Origin: an uncultured Flavobacteriales bacterium
GTDB taxonomy: Bacteria > Bacteroidota > Bacteroidia > Flavobacteriales > Crocinitomicaceae
NCBI GenBank assembly: GCA_946886545.1
Contig: CAMPIU010000148.1
Coordinates: forward strand, 1-7,324
DNA: 7,324 bases
Reading direction: 5' to 3'
A program made the position numbers and the translations under genes. Position 1 is the stretch's first letter, and every line of letters begins with the position of its first letter. Below the pieces are notes generated by a model that was not told where the DNA came from, searched no databases, and saw only the letters and a list, made by a program, of their open reading frames with translations. Positions 1-6,480 of the stretch are shown piece after piece.

Positions 1-12
1 CCATAAATGTGG

Positions 13-20
13 TATTTTTG
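13..20 (+). promoter_or_regulatory. Candidate -7 promoter box of the suf operon
   Basis: The box TATTTTTG followed by T fits the Bacteroidota sigma-A -7 consensus TAnnTTTG(Y). It would place the transcription start near base 25-28, giving a leader of about 50 nt before the sufA ATG. The matching -33 TTG element would fall upstream of base 1, so it cannot be checked. No IscR-like or Fur-like operator is recognisable in the 77 visible upstream bases. Confidence 0.45.
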
Positions 21-77
21 TCAACGAAATACAGCTTTATTTAAAATTAATCTAAATAAAGAAAGAATACACTTGTC

Positions 78-401
78 ATGATTACAGTAACAGAACAAGC
101 CAAAAAACAAGCGATTCGCTTGATGGAAGACGAAGGCAAAGCAGGCTATTTCATTCGGGTTGGTGTTGAAGGAGGAGGTTGCTCCGGATTAATGTACCAG
201 CTTACATTTGACAATCAAGAAAACGCAGACGATAAAACTTTTGAAGACAACGGAATTAAAGTTGTTGTTGACAAAAAAAGCTTTTTGTATCTCATTGGAA
301 CTACCCTGGATTTCTCAGGTGGTTTAAATGGAAAAGGCTTTGTGTTTTCAAATCCGAATGCAGGAAGAACTTGCGGTTGCGGGGAATCTTTCTCTTTATA
401 A
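78..401 (+). CDS. sufA: SufA/IscA-type iron-sulfur cluster carrier (HesB family)
   Basis: This is a 107-residue A-type carrier, the usual length for the family. It is cytoplasmic and is expected to receive Fe-S clusters from the SufBC2D scaffold and pass them to apoproteins. The three family cysteines are present: Cys35 in GGGCSG, and Cys99 and Cys101 in the C-terminal CGCGESF motif. The start at 78 puts the first beta strand (MITVTEQA) exactly where family members begin. It is the first gene of a sufA-sufB-sufC-sufD operon and ends 18 nt before sufB. Members of this family (SufA, IscA, ErpA) cannot be told apart by motif alone, and the symbol is chosen from operon position. Nothing in the sequence looks broken. 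Confidence 0.93.
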   Translation: MITVTEQAKKQAIRLMEDEGKAGYFIRVGVEGGGCSGLMYQLTFDNQENADDKTFEDNGIKVVVDKKSFLYLIGTTLDFSGGLNGKGFVFSNPNAGRTCGCGESFSL

Positions 402-419
402 TAATAGTACAAAGTTTAA

Positions 420-1865
420 ATGGGTTATACTGAAAACGATTTAGCGAAAGATTTAGAAAATTCGGAATACAAATTCGGATTTACAACCGATATTGAATCG
501 GATAGAGCTCCGCTTGGATTGAACGAAGATATTATTCGGTTCATTTCTGCTAAGAAAGAAGAACCTGAATGGTTATTGGATTACAGGTTGAAATGCTACA
601 AGATCTGGTCTGAAATGACCGAACCTTCCTGGGCGCACATCACCTATCCGAAACCAAATTTTCAGGGAATTTCATATTATGCGGCACCAAAACAAACCAA
701 AAAATATGAAAGTTGGGATGATGTAGATCCTGAGATGAAAGAAACCATGGCAAAATTGGGAATTTCATTAGAGGAACAGCAGCGTTTAACAGGGGTAGCA
801 GTTGATTTTGTAATGGATTCCGTGTCCGTTGCAACCAGCTTTAAAGCCAAACTAAAAGAACTGGGAATCATTTTCTGTTCTTTCTCTGACGCGGTTCAGG
901 AACATCCCGAATTGGTAAAACAATATATGGGATCTGTTGTTCCGGCAACTGATAACTTCTATGCAGCATTGAATTCAGCTGTATTTACGGATGGTTCATT
1001 TTGTTATATTCCAAAAGGTGTAAGATGCCCTATGGAATTGTCTACTTACTTCAGAATCAACGAAGCAAATACAGGACAGTTTGAGCGCACTTTGGTGATC
1101 GCTGACGAAGGTTCGTATGTTTCTTACCTGGAAGGTTGTACAGCTCCTCAACGCGATGAAAATCAACTACATGCTGCTGTTGTCGAATTAGTTGCACTGA
1201 AAGATGCAGAAATTAAATACTCCACCGTTCAAAACTGGTATCCCGGTGATAAGAATGGGCAAGGAGGAGTTTTCAATTTTGTTACTAAACGCGGAATTTG
1301 TGAAACCAATGCTAAAATTTCCTGGACACAGGTTGAAACGGGTTCGGCAGTTACCTGGAAATATCCGTCTTGTATCTTAAAAGGTGACAATTCTATCGGA
1401 GAATTTTATTCTGTGGCTGTTACTAACAATCATCAGCAGGCAGATACCGGAACCAAAATGATCCACTTGGGGAAAAACACCAAAAGTACGATCATCTCAA
1501 AAGGAATCTCAGCCGGAAAATCGCATAATTCTTATCGTGGATTGGTTCAGATTCATAAAAATGCACACAATGCCCGCAATTTCTCTCAATGTGATTCTTT
1601 ATTGATGACCGACGAATGCGGAGCACATACCTTCCCATACATTGAATGTAAAAACCCAAGTGCTAAAATTGAGCATGAGGCAACTACTTCAAAAATCGGG
1701 GAAGATCAGATATTTTACTGTTTGCAGCGTGGTATTTCGGAAGAAAAGGCCATCAGCTTAATTGTAAACGGATATTGCAAAGAAGTGTTGAACCAGCTCC
1801 CTATGGAATTTGCTGTTGAAGCACAAAAATTATTAACGATCAGTTTAGAAGGGTCAGTAGGATAA
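420..1865 (+). CDS. sufB: SufB, Fe-S cluster scaffold subunit of SufBC2D
   Basis: This 481-residue protein is full length for SufB. It is the cytoplasmic scaffold subunit that accepts sulfur and builds the nascent cluster in the SufBC2D complex. Most of the C-terminal half is the beta-helix core, followed by the helical SufC-binding end ([13 protein letters not shown]). With a constant 14-residue offset from E. coli SufB, the functional residues line up: Cys240 in EGCTAP corresponds to the sulfur-accepting Cys254, Cys391 in QCDS to Cys405, and Glu420 in EHEATTS to Glu434, the last two being implicated in cluster formation. The N-terminus resembles the TEDDL...YGFYTDIESD start of other SufB proteins, which supports the ATG at 420. 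No clear Shine-Dalgarno precedes it; the upstream bases are A-rich, as is common in Bacteroidota. It is followed by an unusually long 111-nt gap with a structured repeat before sufC. Confidence 0.97.
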   Translation: MGYTENDLAKDLENSEYKFGFTTDIESDRAPLGLNEDIIRFISAKKEEPEWLLDYRLKCYKIWSEMTEPSWAHITYPKPNFQGISYYAAPKQTKKYESWDDVDPEMKETMAKLGISLEEQQRLTGVAVDFVMDSVSVATSFKAKLKELGIIFCSFSDAVQEHPELVKQYMGSVVPATDNFYAALNSAVFTDGSFCYIPKGVRCPMELSTYFRINEANTGQFERTLVIADEGSYVSYLEGCTAPQRDENQLHAAVVELVALKDAEIKYSTVQNWYPGDKNGQGGVFNFVTKRGICETNAKISWTQVETGSAVTWKYPSCILKGDNSIGEFYSVAVTNNHQQADTGTKMIHLGKNTKSTIISKGISAGKSHNSYRGLVQIHKNAHNARNFSQCDSLLMTDECGAHTFPYIECKNPSAKIEHEATTSKIGEDQIFYCLQRGISEEKAISLIVNGYCKEVLNQLPMEFAVEAQKLLTISLEGSVG

Positions 1866-1886
1866 TATATTTATAAAAAGTGGGAT

Positions 1887-1962
1887 GCCCTCCCCCTTTA
1901 TCCCCCTCCGAAGGGGGAATTGAAAAAGCTTCCTCCCTTAAGGGAGGATTGAGGAGGGTGGC
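1887..1962. repeat. C/G-run inverted repeat element between sufB and sufC
   Basis: Two short palindromes face each other. The left one pairs 1901-1907 with 1912-1918 (C-run and G-run around a CCGA loop). The right one is the perfect 18-bp palindrome TCCTCCCTTAAGGGAGGA at 1931-1948. The flanks at 1887-1900 (GCCCTCC...) and 1949-1962 (...GGAGGGTGGC) are roughly complementary too, so the whole 76 nt is an imperfect inverted repeat that can fold as two hairpins or as one long one. There is no following T-run, so it is not a standard terminator. C/G-run palindromes of this style recur between genes in Bacteroidota genomes as far as I recall, but copy number cannot be tested here. Confidence 0.8.
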
Positions 1963-1976
1963 AAAACGAAAACAGG

Positions 1977-2729
1977 ATGTTAAAGATCACAAACTTACAC
2001 GCGTCGATTGACGGAAAAGAAATACTTAAAGGACTTAACTTAGAAGTAAAAGCCGGAGAAGTACATGCTATTATGGGACCAAATGGTGCAGGAAAAAGTA
2101 CCTTGGCAAGCGTCTTAGCCGGACGTGAAGAATATGAAATCACAGAAGGATCGGTTGATTTTGACGGGACTGACTTGCTTGAAATGGCAACTGAAGACCG
2201 GGCAAGAGAAGGTTTATTCCTTGCGTTTCAATATCCTGTGGAAATTCCGGGTGTTTCTAATGTCAATTTCTTGCGTACTGCCTTGAATGAAATTCGTGAA
2301 TACAGAGGCGAGCCTTCTATTTCCGCTAAAGATTTCATGGCCTTGGTAAAAGAAAAATCTGCCATCGTGGAATTGGATGCAAAACTGGCTTCCCGTTCGG
2401 TAAATGAAGGATTTTCCGGAGGTGAGAAAAAACGCAACGAAATATTCCAAATGGCAATGCTGGATCCCAAACTGGCTATTTTGGATGAAACGGATTCCGG
2501 ATTAGACATTGATGCCCTCCGCATTGTTGCAAATGGTGTAAATACATTGAAATCGGATAAAAATGCTACCGTAGTAATCACGCATTACCAACGTTTGCTG
2601 GATTATATCGTTCCGGATTTCGTTCACGTTTTATATGACGGAAGAATCGTAAAATCCGGCCCGAAAGAACTGGCGCTTGAATTGGAGGAAAAAGGTTACG
2701 ACTGGATCAAAGCAGAATTTGCTCATTAA
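1977..2729 (+). CDS. sufC: SufC, ABC-type ATPase of the SufBC2D complex
   Basis: This 250-residue protein is the cytoplasmic ATPase that drives structural change of the SufB-SufD dimer during cluster assembly; it has no transport role despite its ABC fold. All nucleotide-binding motifs are visible: Walker A GPNGAGKST at 34-42 (Lys40), Q-loop Gln85 in FLAFQYP, the SufC-type signature FSGGEKKRNE at 146-155, Walker B LAILDE at 166-171 with catalytic Glu171, the D-loop SGLD at 174-177, and the switch His203 in ITHY. The FSGGEKKRNE form is typical of SufC and separates it from importer or exporter ATPases. The ATG at 1977 gives the expected family N-terminus (MLKITNLHA). It lies 15 nt after the inverted repeat and 8 nt before sufD. 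Confidence 0.97.
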   Translation: MLKITNLHASIDGKEILKGLNLEVKAGEVHAIMGPNGAGKSTLASVLAGREEYEITEGSVDFDGTDLLEMATEDRAREGLFLAFQYPVEIPGVSNVNFLRTALNEIREYRGEPSISAKDFMALVKEKSAIVELDAKLASRSVNEGFSGGEKKRNEIFQMAMLDPKLAILDETDSGLDIDALRIVANGVNTLKSDKNATVVITHYQRLLDYIVPDFVHVLYDGRIVKSGPKELALELEEKGYDWIKAEFAH

Positions 2730-2737
2730 TTTAAATC

Positions 2738-4012
2738 ATGCAGATGCAAACCATTGAAAAAGAATCGGCAGCAAGTGTGAATTGGCAATTAAACGGCTCT
2801 TTTCTGTTAAATCCGGAATTGCGAAGAAAAGCACTTGATGTACTAAATAACACTGCTTTTCCAACTACAAGAACTGAAGCCTGGAAATATACACGTGTTG
2901 CTAAAATCAAAAACAGCAATTTATCGATCCAGGAAAACCCGGTTTCTTTAAACGGAAATTATGGGCTATCAGCTGATAACCTTCAATATGTTTTTATAAA
3001 CGGACATTTTTCAGAAGAACTTTCTTCCAAATCTTACCCTGACGGAGTAAAAGTATTGGCTCTTTCTAAAATGGACGAAGCTGAAGTTCGTGTTTTGGGA
3101 GGAAATGTATTATTGGACGGAGAAGTTTTCTCGGCAATCAATACGGCTTATGCAACAGACGGTCTATATGTGCACGTTTCTGCAAAAATGCAGATTGAAC
3201 CGGTAATCGAGATCGTTCAGATCAATACTGAAAAGAATATTCTGACGAATTTACGTCACGTATTCGTTTCTGAAGCATTCTCTGAAGTGAAGTTAATTCA
3301 GCGATCTATTTCTGTTGATGGTACTGATAATTTTACCAACGTAGTTTCAGAAATCCATGTCGGGAAGAATTCAAAACTGACGATTGATAAACTGCAGGAA
3401 GAACACGAATCTTGTTTTCAGATTTCAACCGAATTGGTTAATCAGCACCAGGATTCCAACTTTACTATCAACACCGTTACTTTAAACGGCTTGTTGGTCC
3501 GCAATAATTTGACCATTGAAGTGGATGGCCGGAATTGTGAAACACATTTGAATGGCGCATATATTCTGAACGGGAATCAACATGTTGATAATCATACAAT
3601 AGTAGATCATAAAGTAGCAAATTGCGAATCCAACGAATTATATAAAGGTGTAATTGACGGAAAAGCGACAGCTGTATTTAACGGAAAGGTCTTTGTTCGC
3701 AAGGATGCTCAAAAAATCAATGCATTCCAATCCAATGCAAATGTATTGCTCAGTGATGATGCAACAATCAACAGCAAACCTGAATTGGAAATCTATGCTG
3801 ATGATGTGAAATGTTCACACGGGTCAACAACAGGCCAGCTGGATGAAGAAGCAGTTTTTTACCTGCGTGCAAGAGGGTTGAGTGAAGCAAGCGCAAGACA
3901 ATTGATGGTCGGTGCTTTCATTGAAGATGTCATTCAAAAAATAGAAAATGAAGTGTTTACAGACCGTATTCATACGGTACTAAAAGAACGCTTCAATTGG
4001 GTAATTGAATAA
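2738..4012 (+). CDS. sufD: SufD, scaffold partner of SufB
   Basis: This 424-residue protein is close to the length of E. coli SufD (423). SufD pairs with SufB and carries one SufC in the cytoplasmic SufBC2D complex, and is implicated in iron supply and cluster formation. The N-terminal part is helical and divergent (TRTEAWKYT near 46-54 is a typical SufD segment). The C-terminal part is the beta-helix, ending in the well-conserved stretch EIYADDVKCSHGSTTGQLDE. His361 in this stretch corresponds to the functional His360 of E. coli. The end, FYLRARGLSEASARQLM, is the SufC-contacting helix region. A second in-frame ATG lies at 2744, two codons in; the sequence does not decide between them. It is the last gene of the operon, with an intrinsic terminator starting 18 nt after its stop. 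Confidence 0.96.
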   Translation: MQMQTIEKESAASVNWQLNGSFLLNPELRRKALDVLNNTAFPTTRTEAWKYTRVAKIKNSNLSIQENPVSLNGNYGLSADNLQYVFINGHFSEELSSKSYPDGVKVLALSKMDEAEVRVLGGNVLLDGEVFSAINTAYATDGLYVHVSAKMQIEPVIEIVQINTEKNILTNLRHVFVSEAFSEVKLIQRSISVDGTDNFTNVVSEIHVGKNSKLTIDKLQEEHESCFQISTELVNQHQDSNFTINTVTLNGLLVRNNLTIEVDGRNCETHLNGAYILNGNQHVDNHTIVDHKVANCESNELYKGVIDGKATAVFNGKVFVRKDAQKINAFQSNANVLLSDDATINSKPELEIYADDVKCSHGSTTGQLDEEAVFYLRARGLSEASARQLMVGAFIEDVIQKIENEVFTDRIHTVLKERFNWVIE

Positions 4013-4030
4013 TCAGATCCGAATATTTTG

Positions 4031-4061
4031 AAAATCCAGTGGTAAAACTACTGGATTTTTT
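4031..4061 (+). terminator. Intrinsic terminator of the suf operon
   Basis: The arm 4031-4043 pairs with 4047-4059. This makes a stem of about 13 bp with one G-T pair and a 3-nt AAA loop, and it ends in a run of six T (4056-4061). The upstream A-run of the stem complements the T-run, so it could also work to some extent on the other strand. It closes the suf transcript right after sufD and separates it from tlyA. Confidence 0.85.
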
Positions 4062-4101
4062 CATTTTATAGCGCAACTAACTCCATTCACAATTAATGAA
4101 T

Positions 4102-4109
4102 TACTTTTG
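4102..4109 (+). promoter_or_regulatory. -7 promoter box of tlyA, possible leaderless start
   Basis: TACTTTTG followed by C is a full match to the Bacteroidota -7 consensus TAnnTTTG(Y). Its last base is only 4 nt before the ATG at 4114, so transcription would start at or next to that ATG and the mRNA would have little or no leader. No TTG is seen at the usual -33 spacing (4076-4082 was checked), so the call rests on the -7 box, its position after a terminator, and the start-codon context. Confidence 0.55.
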
Positions 4110-4113
4110 CATT

Positions 4114-4845
4114 ATGGAAGAACGTTTGGATAAAATATTGGTCGACCGGGGCTTGGTAACCTCCAGAACACGTGGTGAAGAGCTTATAAAAAACGGCGAC
4201 GTGCTGGTAAACGGTATTTCAATCGAAAAACCAGGGAAGAAAATCCCCGTGGATTCCAAGATCTTACTTTTAAATGAAGAATTGACCTGGGTTTCAAGAG
4301 GTGCACTCAAACTGCTCAAGGCCATTGAACATTTTCAAATTTCCGTCACGGATCTTACCTTCATCGATTTGGGCGCTTCAACAGGTGGTTTCACCGAAGT
4401 ATTGCTGAGCAAAGGAGCAAACCACGTATTCTGTGTGGATGTAGGTCACGGACAATTGCATGAACGAATCCGGTCGAATGCCGCAATAACGAACATTGAA
4501 AAAACACACATCCGTGAATTGACAAATGCCCACATTCCGGAAACAGTAGACGGGATCGTGATTGACGTTTCTTTTATCTCGCTGGAAAAGGTGCTTCCGT
4601 TTACAGGGAAGTTCGTAAAACAGGGTGGAATTTTGGTTGCCTTGATCAAACCGCAATTCGAACTGGAAAAACGCTTCCTCAACAAACATGGGGTCGTTAA
4701 AAGCGCGTCCGTTTATCCCGACATTCTAAAACGCATCGAAAAAGCAGCGGTAGATTCTCATTTTGAAATCAAAGGAATCATCGACTCACCAATCATCGGC
4801 GGAGACGGAAATAAAGAGTTTTTATTGTTTGCTACGAAGAAGTAA
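4114..4845 (+). CDS. tlyA: TlyA-family rRNA (cytidine-2'-O)-methyltransferase
   Basis: This 243-residue protein has an N-terminal S4 RNA-binding domain (about 1-58, ERLDKILVDRGLV...GDVLVNG) and a FtsJ/RrmJ-like SAM methyltransferase domain (about 82-243). The SAM loop is DLGASTGGF at 85-93, Asp109 ends the second strand, motif IV is VIDVSFISL at 149-157 and LIKPQFE is at 177-183. A K-D-K-E tetrad Lys66, Asp151, Lys179, Glu235 matches Mycobacterium tuberculosis TlyA (Lys69, Asp154, Lys182, Glu238) at a constant offset of three. TlyA enzymes 2'-O-methylate C1920 of 23S rRNA and, in some species, C1409 of 16S rRNA. An upstream in-frame ATG at 4096 would add MNYFCI, but those codons overlap the -7 box and the S4 domain starts right after the second Met, so 4114 is preferred. 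It is transcribed on its own, after the suf terminator. Confidence 0.93.
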   Translation: MEERLDKILVDRGLVTSRTRGEELIKNGDVLVNGISIEKPGKKIPVDSKILLLNEELTWVSRGALKLLKAIEHFQISVTDLTFIDLGASTGGFTEVLLSKGANHVFCVDVGHGQLHERIRSNAAITNIEKTHIRELTNAHIPETVDGIVIDVSFISLEKVLPFTGKFVKQGGILVALIKPQFELEKRFLNKHGVVKSASVYPDILKRIEKAAVDSHFEIKGIIDSPIIGGDGNKEFLLFATKK

Positions 4846-4860
4846 GTTTTTAAGTACAAA

Positions 4861-4920
4861 ACAGGGGCAATCAGCGAAAATCAATCTAATCTGCGCGTAA
4901 AAATAACCCTGCCCTATTTT
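4861..4920 (+). repeat. Possible dispersed intergenic repeat, weak terminator-like arms
   Basis: Just after tlyA, the related heptamers ATCAGCG (4870-4876) and ATCTGCG (4888-4894) flank an AATCAATCTA stretch. I recall this ATCAGCG/ATCTGCG wording from non-coding repeats in bacterial genomes, without being able to check. The stretch is bounded by AGGGGCA (4863-4869) and TGCCCT (4910-4915), which can pair with one bulged G around a 40-nt loop and are followed by ATTTT. This could give weak termination of tlyA. No coding potential is apparent. Confidence 0.3.
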
Positions 4921-4946
4921 ACTCACCTGTAATATTATAGGACAAT

Positions 4947-4973
4947 AAAAAAAGAGTCCATTTTCATGGACTC
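4947..4973 (-). terminator. Intrinsic terminator of the sigma/anti-sigma operon
   Basis: Read on the minus strand, GAGTCCAT pairs with ATGGACTC around a GAAA tetraloop (8 bp, 4954-4961 with 4966-4973) and runs straight into seven T (4953 down to 4947), an excellent intrinsic terminator. On the plus strand the same hairpin is followed only by CCTTTATT, so it would be a weaker stop for tlyA. It lies 144 nt past the stop codon of the anti-sigma/barrel gene, leaving a long 3' UTR. Confidence 0.82.
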
Positions 4974-5005
4974 CTTTATTCAAGCCAGTTCTACCTTGCC
5001 TCGAC

Positions 5006-5070
5006 TATTTCGTTATCGTTTGAGTCGTAGTAATTTTTCAAACTCCCTTGGAGAAGTTGATAACGAAATA
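5006..5070 (-). other. 12-bp perfect inverted repeat, branched RNA element in 3' UTR
   Basis: TATTTCGTTATC (5006-5017) and GATAACGAAATA (5059-5070) are exact inverted copies 41 nt apart. Directly inside, GTTTGA (5018-5023) pairs with TCAAAC (5038-5043) and can stack on the outer stem, while CTCC/GGAG (5043-5046, 5050-5053) forms a small second hairpin, giving a three-way junction. No T-run follows on either strand, so it is not a terminator. It lies between the anti-sigma gene and its terminator, so minus-strand transcripts should contain it. Function is unknown: a 3'-UTR-derived small RNA, an mRNA stabiliser, or a DNA site are all possible. Confidence 0.5.
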
Positions 5071-5117
5071 AATATCTTTCTACCCCTTAGATGCAATACA
5101 TCTTAAAAGGTTGGAAA

Positions 5118-6479
5118 TTAAAATGAATATTTTATCTGGAGCTTCACTCCCTGGATATCATTAAACACCGCATTCTCACTTTTCAGCCTGGAAACAAACT
5201 GATACTGAATTCCCAAACCAAGTGCTGTTTTATTCTTAAACGGTGTGAAATGGTAATCGATTCCTGCTGTTGCTCCCAACTGAAGCTTATTTGAAGTGTA
5301 TACGTTTGTGATGGCAGTTCTGCTTTCTTCATACCCATTCAGCAAACGATTCAAAGAAACTCCACCGTAAACACTTAAGCCGTTTTTAAATGCATAACCA
5401 AGCGAAGACATCAGGTGAATGGTGTTCAATTTTTGGTTTGAACTCGTATAACGTCCATTGATGTAACTTCCGTTCGACTGTGCATATTGACTAAATCCAA
5501 GTCCCTGTGTAAATCTCACTTTTCCTAAATAGGCATGATATTGAAAATCTGCTGCAATTCCCATGGAAGGAATTGAACTGGAGAAAGCACTTCTGTTCTT
5601 TTCGTTGATGAATGCAAACTGTCCGCCCACCAATGCACTGAATTTAGGTCTGAATACCGGTTTATAAGGTAAGAATGTAAAGTCTCCGATCACACCCGGA
5701 ACAAAAGGAATTTCTTTCCGTGCAAGTACATCCAGGTCAGCTAAATCTTCTGAACCGGAAGTTGTTTCTTGCTCGTTTGAAGGATTCAAAAGCTCCTTGT
5801 TCTGAACCAAATCCGGGGTTCCATTCAATTCGCCGTTCTGCAAGCCGTTTTCATTCCCGCGATTTTCCGGTTCCCTGTTCGAAACAAGCAATTCTTGCTG
5901 AGCATCCGGAGTAGTTCTTGGATTCAATTCCTTAGCCGTAAGGATCACAGTTGTCTTATCATTAGCAGCAAGCTTGTTTTCAGTTGGATTTAATGTGGTG
6001 GTGCGCAGATCCTTATTTCCAGCAGAAATAGCTCCGTCTTCATTAGCATTAAAAGCTAAAAAAGAACTTTGCTCATTATTCGAAACCGTGTAATGATCCG
6101 TATAGAATGCCAGGAACACAAAAATAAGCGACGCTGCGGCCATTTTCATCCAAGGAATCCTAGTAGAAACCGGATAACTTAAAGTACTGTTCAAGCGGTT
6201 CCAAACGCGTTCCCTCGAAAGTTGTTCTTCGAGTTTCGACCAGCCATCACCGGAATTGTTCGGCGACCAGTTTTCATAAGACTCCACCAATCCTTTGTCT
6301 GCGGAACTTCCGCTTGCCTCCAGGCTTTCATCCAAACGGTCCCAAACAGCGGAAACAGCCAGATCGGCCTCCAAATTTTCCCATACATCAGAAGACGGCA
6401 TACCCGCATCCCAATTCTCAAAGGATTTTTGAAGAGACTGAAACTCCCGGTTTGAATTATTTAGATTTTCCAAAGACAT
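5118..6479 (-). CDS. Dma-like dual membrane-spanning anti-sigma / outer-membrane beta-barrel protein
   Basis: The 453-residue protein has four visible parts. Residues 1-105 are hydrophilic and cytoplasmic, with a duplicated Trp-rich module (19-53 and 67-100). Residues 108-126 are one hydrophobic helix with Arg107 and Lys112 on its N-terminal side, predicting an N-in orientation. Residues 127-277 are an Asn/Glu/Thr/Leu-rich linker without evident fold. Residues 278-453 alternate polar and hydrophobic residues in about eight strands with Gly and aromatic girdles, ending in Tyr-Ser-Phe, the C-terminal Phe expected of a BAM-inserted outer-membrane barrel. There is no N-terminal signal peptide. 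The gene starts 1 nt after the stop of an ECF sigma gene, so the N-terminus is inferred to bind that sigma. The layout matches the Dma anti-sigma family of Bacteroidota. The alternative of a plain barrel protein is disfavoured by the long cytoplasmic part and internal helix. The direct sigma interaction is inferred, not seen. Confidence 0.8.
   Translation of the reverse strand: MSLENLNNSNREFQSLQKSFENWDAGMPSSDVWENLEADLAVSAVWDRLDESLEASGSSADKGLVESYENWSPNNSGDGWSKLEEQLSRERVWNRLNSTLSYPVSTRIPWMKMAAASLIFVFLAFYTDHYTVSNNEQSSFLAFNANEDGAISAGNKDLRTTTLNPTENKLAANDKTTVILTAKELNPRTTPDAQQELLVSNREPENRGNENGLQNGELNGTPDLVQNKELLNPSNEQETTSGSEDLADLDVLARKEIPFVPGVIGDFTFLPYKPVFRPKFSALVGGQFAFINEKNRSAFSSSIPSMGIAADFQYHAYLGKVRFTQGLGFSQYAQSNGSYINGRYTSSNQKLNTIHLMSSLGYAFKNGLSVYGGVSLNRLLNGYEESRTAITNVYTSNKLQLGATAGIDYHFTPFKNKTALGLGIQYQFVSRLKSENAVFNDIQGVKLQIKYSF
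6180..6281 (-). repeat. Trp-rich module, copy 2 (residues 67-100)
   Basis: This is the second copy of the cytoplasmic repeat: SYENW, then WSKLEEQL, then VWNRL, ending at Leu100, just before the membrane helix. Trp80 and Trp93 are 13 apart, exactly as in copy 1. At the DNA level the copies have drifted, so this is an old duplication kept by selection on the protein. Confidence 0.75.
6321..6425 (-). repeat. Trp-rich module, copy 1 (residues 19-53)
   Basis: This is the first copy of the cytoplasmic repeat in the anti-sigma/barrel protein: SFENW, then WENLEADL, then VWDRL, ending at Leu53. It shares the pattern S-[FY]-E-N-W, W-x-x-L-E-x-x-L, V-W-x-R-L with copy 2, which lies 47-48 residues further on. 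Each unit looks like two short amphipathic helices. Confidence 0.75.
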
Positions 6480-6480
6480 T

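Noticed and set aside
1898..2143. Minus-strand open frame of 81 codons across the sufB-sufC gap
   Set aside because: It translates the inverted repeat and the antisense of sufC, with no family resemblance; it is a shadow of a real gene.
4096..4113. Upstream ATG as the start of tlyA (adds six residues)
   Set aside because: The added codons overlap a perfect -7 promoter box, and family members begin at the S4 domain that starts right after the second Met.
4378..4689. Minus-strand open frame of 103 codons inside tlyA
   Set aside because: It is the antisense of the conserved methyltransferase domain and looks unlike any protein I know.
5006..5070. 12-bp inverted repeat as an intrinsic terminator
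   Set aside because: The loop is 41 nt and no T-run follows on either strand, while a clear terminator lies close by at 4947-4973.
5720..5914. Plus-strand open frame of 64 codons opposite the linker of the barrel protein
   Set aside because: It is antisense to a well-supported gene, with no recognisable motif and biased composition that follows from the opposite strand.
6222..6455. Plus-strand open frame of 77 codons opposite the anti-sigma N-terminus
   Set aside because: It is antisense to the Trp-rich repeat region and its sequence shows no domain or start-site signal.
5118..6479. Reading the barrel gene as an ordinary secreted outer-membrane protein with a signal peptide
   Set aside because: The only hydrophobic helix is at residues 108-126, after a hydrophilic repeat-bearing domain, far too deep for a cleavable signal peptide.
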